The position numbers and the translations under genes were made by a program. Positions 5,233-5,305 of a stretch of DNA of 5,305 bases are shown here, one piece after another (the first letter of the stretch is position 1; each line of letters opens with the position of its first letter). The stretch spans positions 2,914 through 8,218 of the forward strand of contig DKGY01000092.1 of NCBI GenBank assembly GCA_002453475.1, in the 5' to 3' direction. The notes below the pieces were generated by a model that ran no database searches, was not told where the DNA came from, and was given only the letters and a program-made list of their open reading frames with translations. The DNA is from Clostridium sp. UBA6758 (GTDB lineage Bacteria > Bacillota > Clostridia > Clostridiales > Clostridiaceae).

Positions 5233-5305
5233 TTACAATTTATATTTGTTAACTGTGATTATATTGTAGAATTTAAATACTCTCTTTATTTTCATTGTGC
5301 AATAT
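5233..5305 (-). other. Possible 3' end of a minus-strand gene entering from the right edge
   Basis: One minus-strand frame is open from the window edge to a TAA at 5235-5233 and ends in a basic tail FKFYNIITVNKYKL. A second frame is open to a TAA at 5275-5273 (ending NENKESI). The nearby terminator at 5189-5225 makes a gene end here plausible, but too little is visible to choose a frame or product. The ATG at 5295 could also head a 20-residue peptide, for which there is no good ribosome site in view. Confidence 0.2.

Larger units (their letters stand above)
4740..5305. other. AT-rich region without an intact gene
   Basis: These 566 bases contain the candidate HIT-gene promoter, an ABC-ATPase gene fragment (4894-5100), a strong bidirectional terminator (5189-5225) and perhaps the last codons of a gene entering from the right. 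Between 4812 and 4893 I see only AT-rich sequence. Between 5101 and 5188 I see no gene, and only a partial look-alike of the MerR operator that I do not credit. Confidence 0.6.

Overview
This window looks like chromosomal DNA of a low-GC Firmicute, most likely in the Clostridia. The grounds are AT-rich intergenic DNA, strong GGAGG ribosome binding sites, TATAAT-type promoters and the protein families present. I cannot name a species from the sequence alone.

Left half (1-3619): a divergent drug-efflux style locus. Two ABC-exporter half-transporter genes lie on the minus strand (983-2710, then the first 326 codons of a second gene running off the left edge), and a BmrR-like MerR-family regulator lies on the plus strand (2819-3619). 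The 108-bp gap between them holds a near-perfect MerR-type promoter for the exporter operon: TTGACC and TATAAT separated by an over-long 19-bp spacer. That spacer is almost wholly covered by a perfect 9-3-9 inverted repeat. A probable regulator promoter points the other way and its -10 box interleaves with the exporter -10. The first exporter subunit has Asp in place of the catalytic Glu and Gln in place of the switch His, so it should be the degenerate half of a heterodimeric exporter of the TM287/288, BmrCD or LmrCD kind. The expected scheme is that the regulator senses a ligand through its C-terminal GyrI-like domain, untwists the promoter, and switches on the two-subunit pump.

Middle (3620-4232): 613 bp without an intact gene. 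It holds an 8-bp tandem repeat built on TTCC, two possible RNA hairpins, a stop-riddled stretch ending in a short peptide that resembles a transposase C-terminus, and a 9-bp stem hairpin that could end transcription from either side. It reads as mobile-element debris or an unrecognised structured RNA.

Right part (4233-5305): a minus-strand HIT-superfamily protein with an HxHxQ active site and a TTG start, with a plausible promoter upstream. Beyond it is very AT-rich DNA containing a fragment of an unrelated ABC-transporter ATPase gene (Q-loop region only), then a perfect 16-bp stem bidirectional terminator, and at the right edge possibly the last codons of a minus-strand gene. No RNA genes of known class, no CRISPR array and no intact insertion sequence were found. 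The best candidates for follow-up are the divergent regulatory region and the structured, repeat-bearing gap at 3620-4232.
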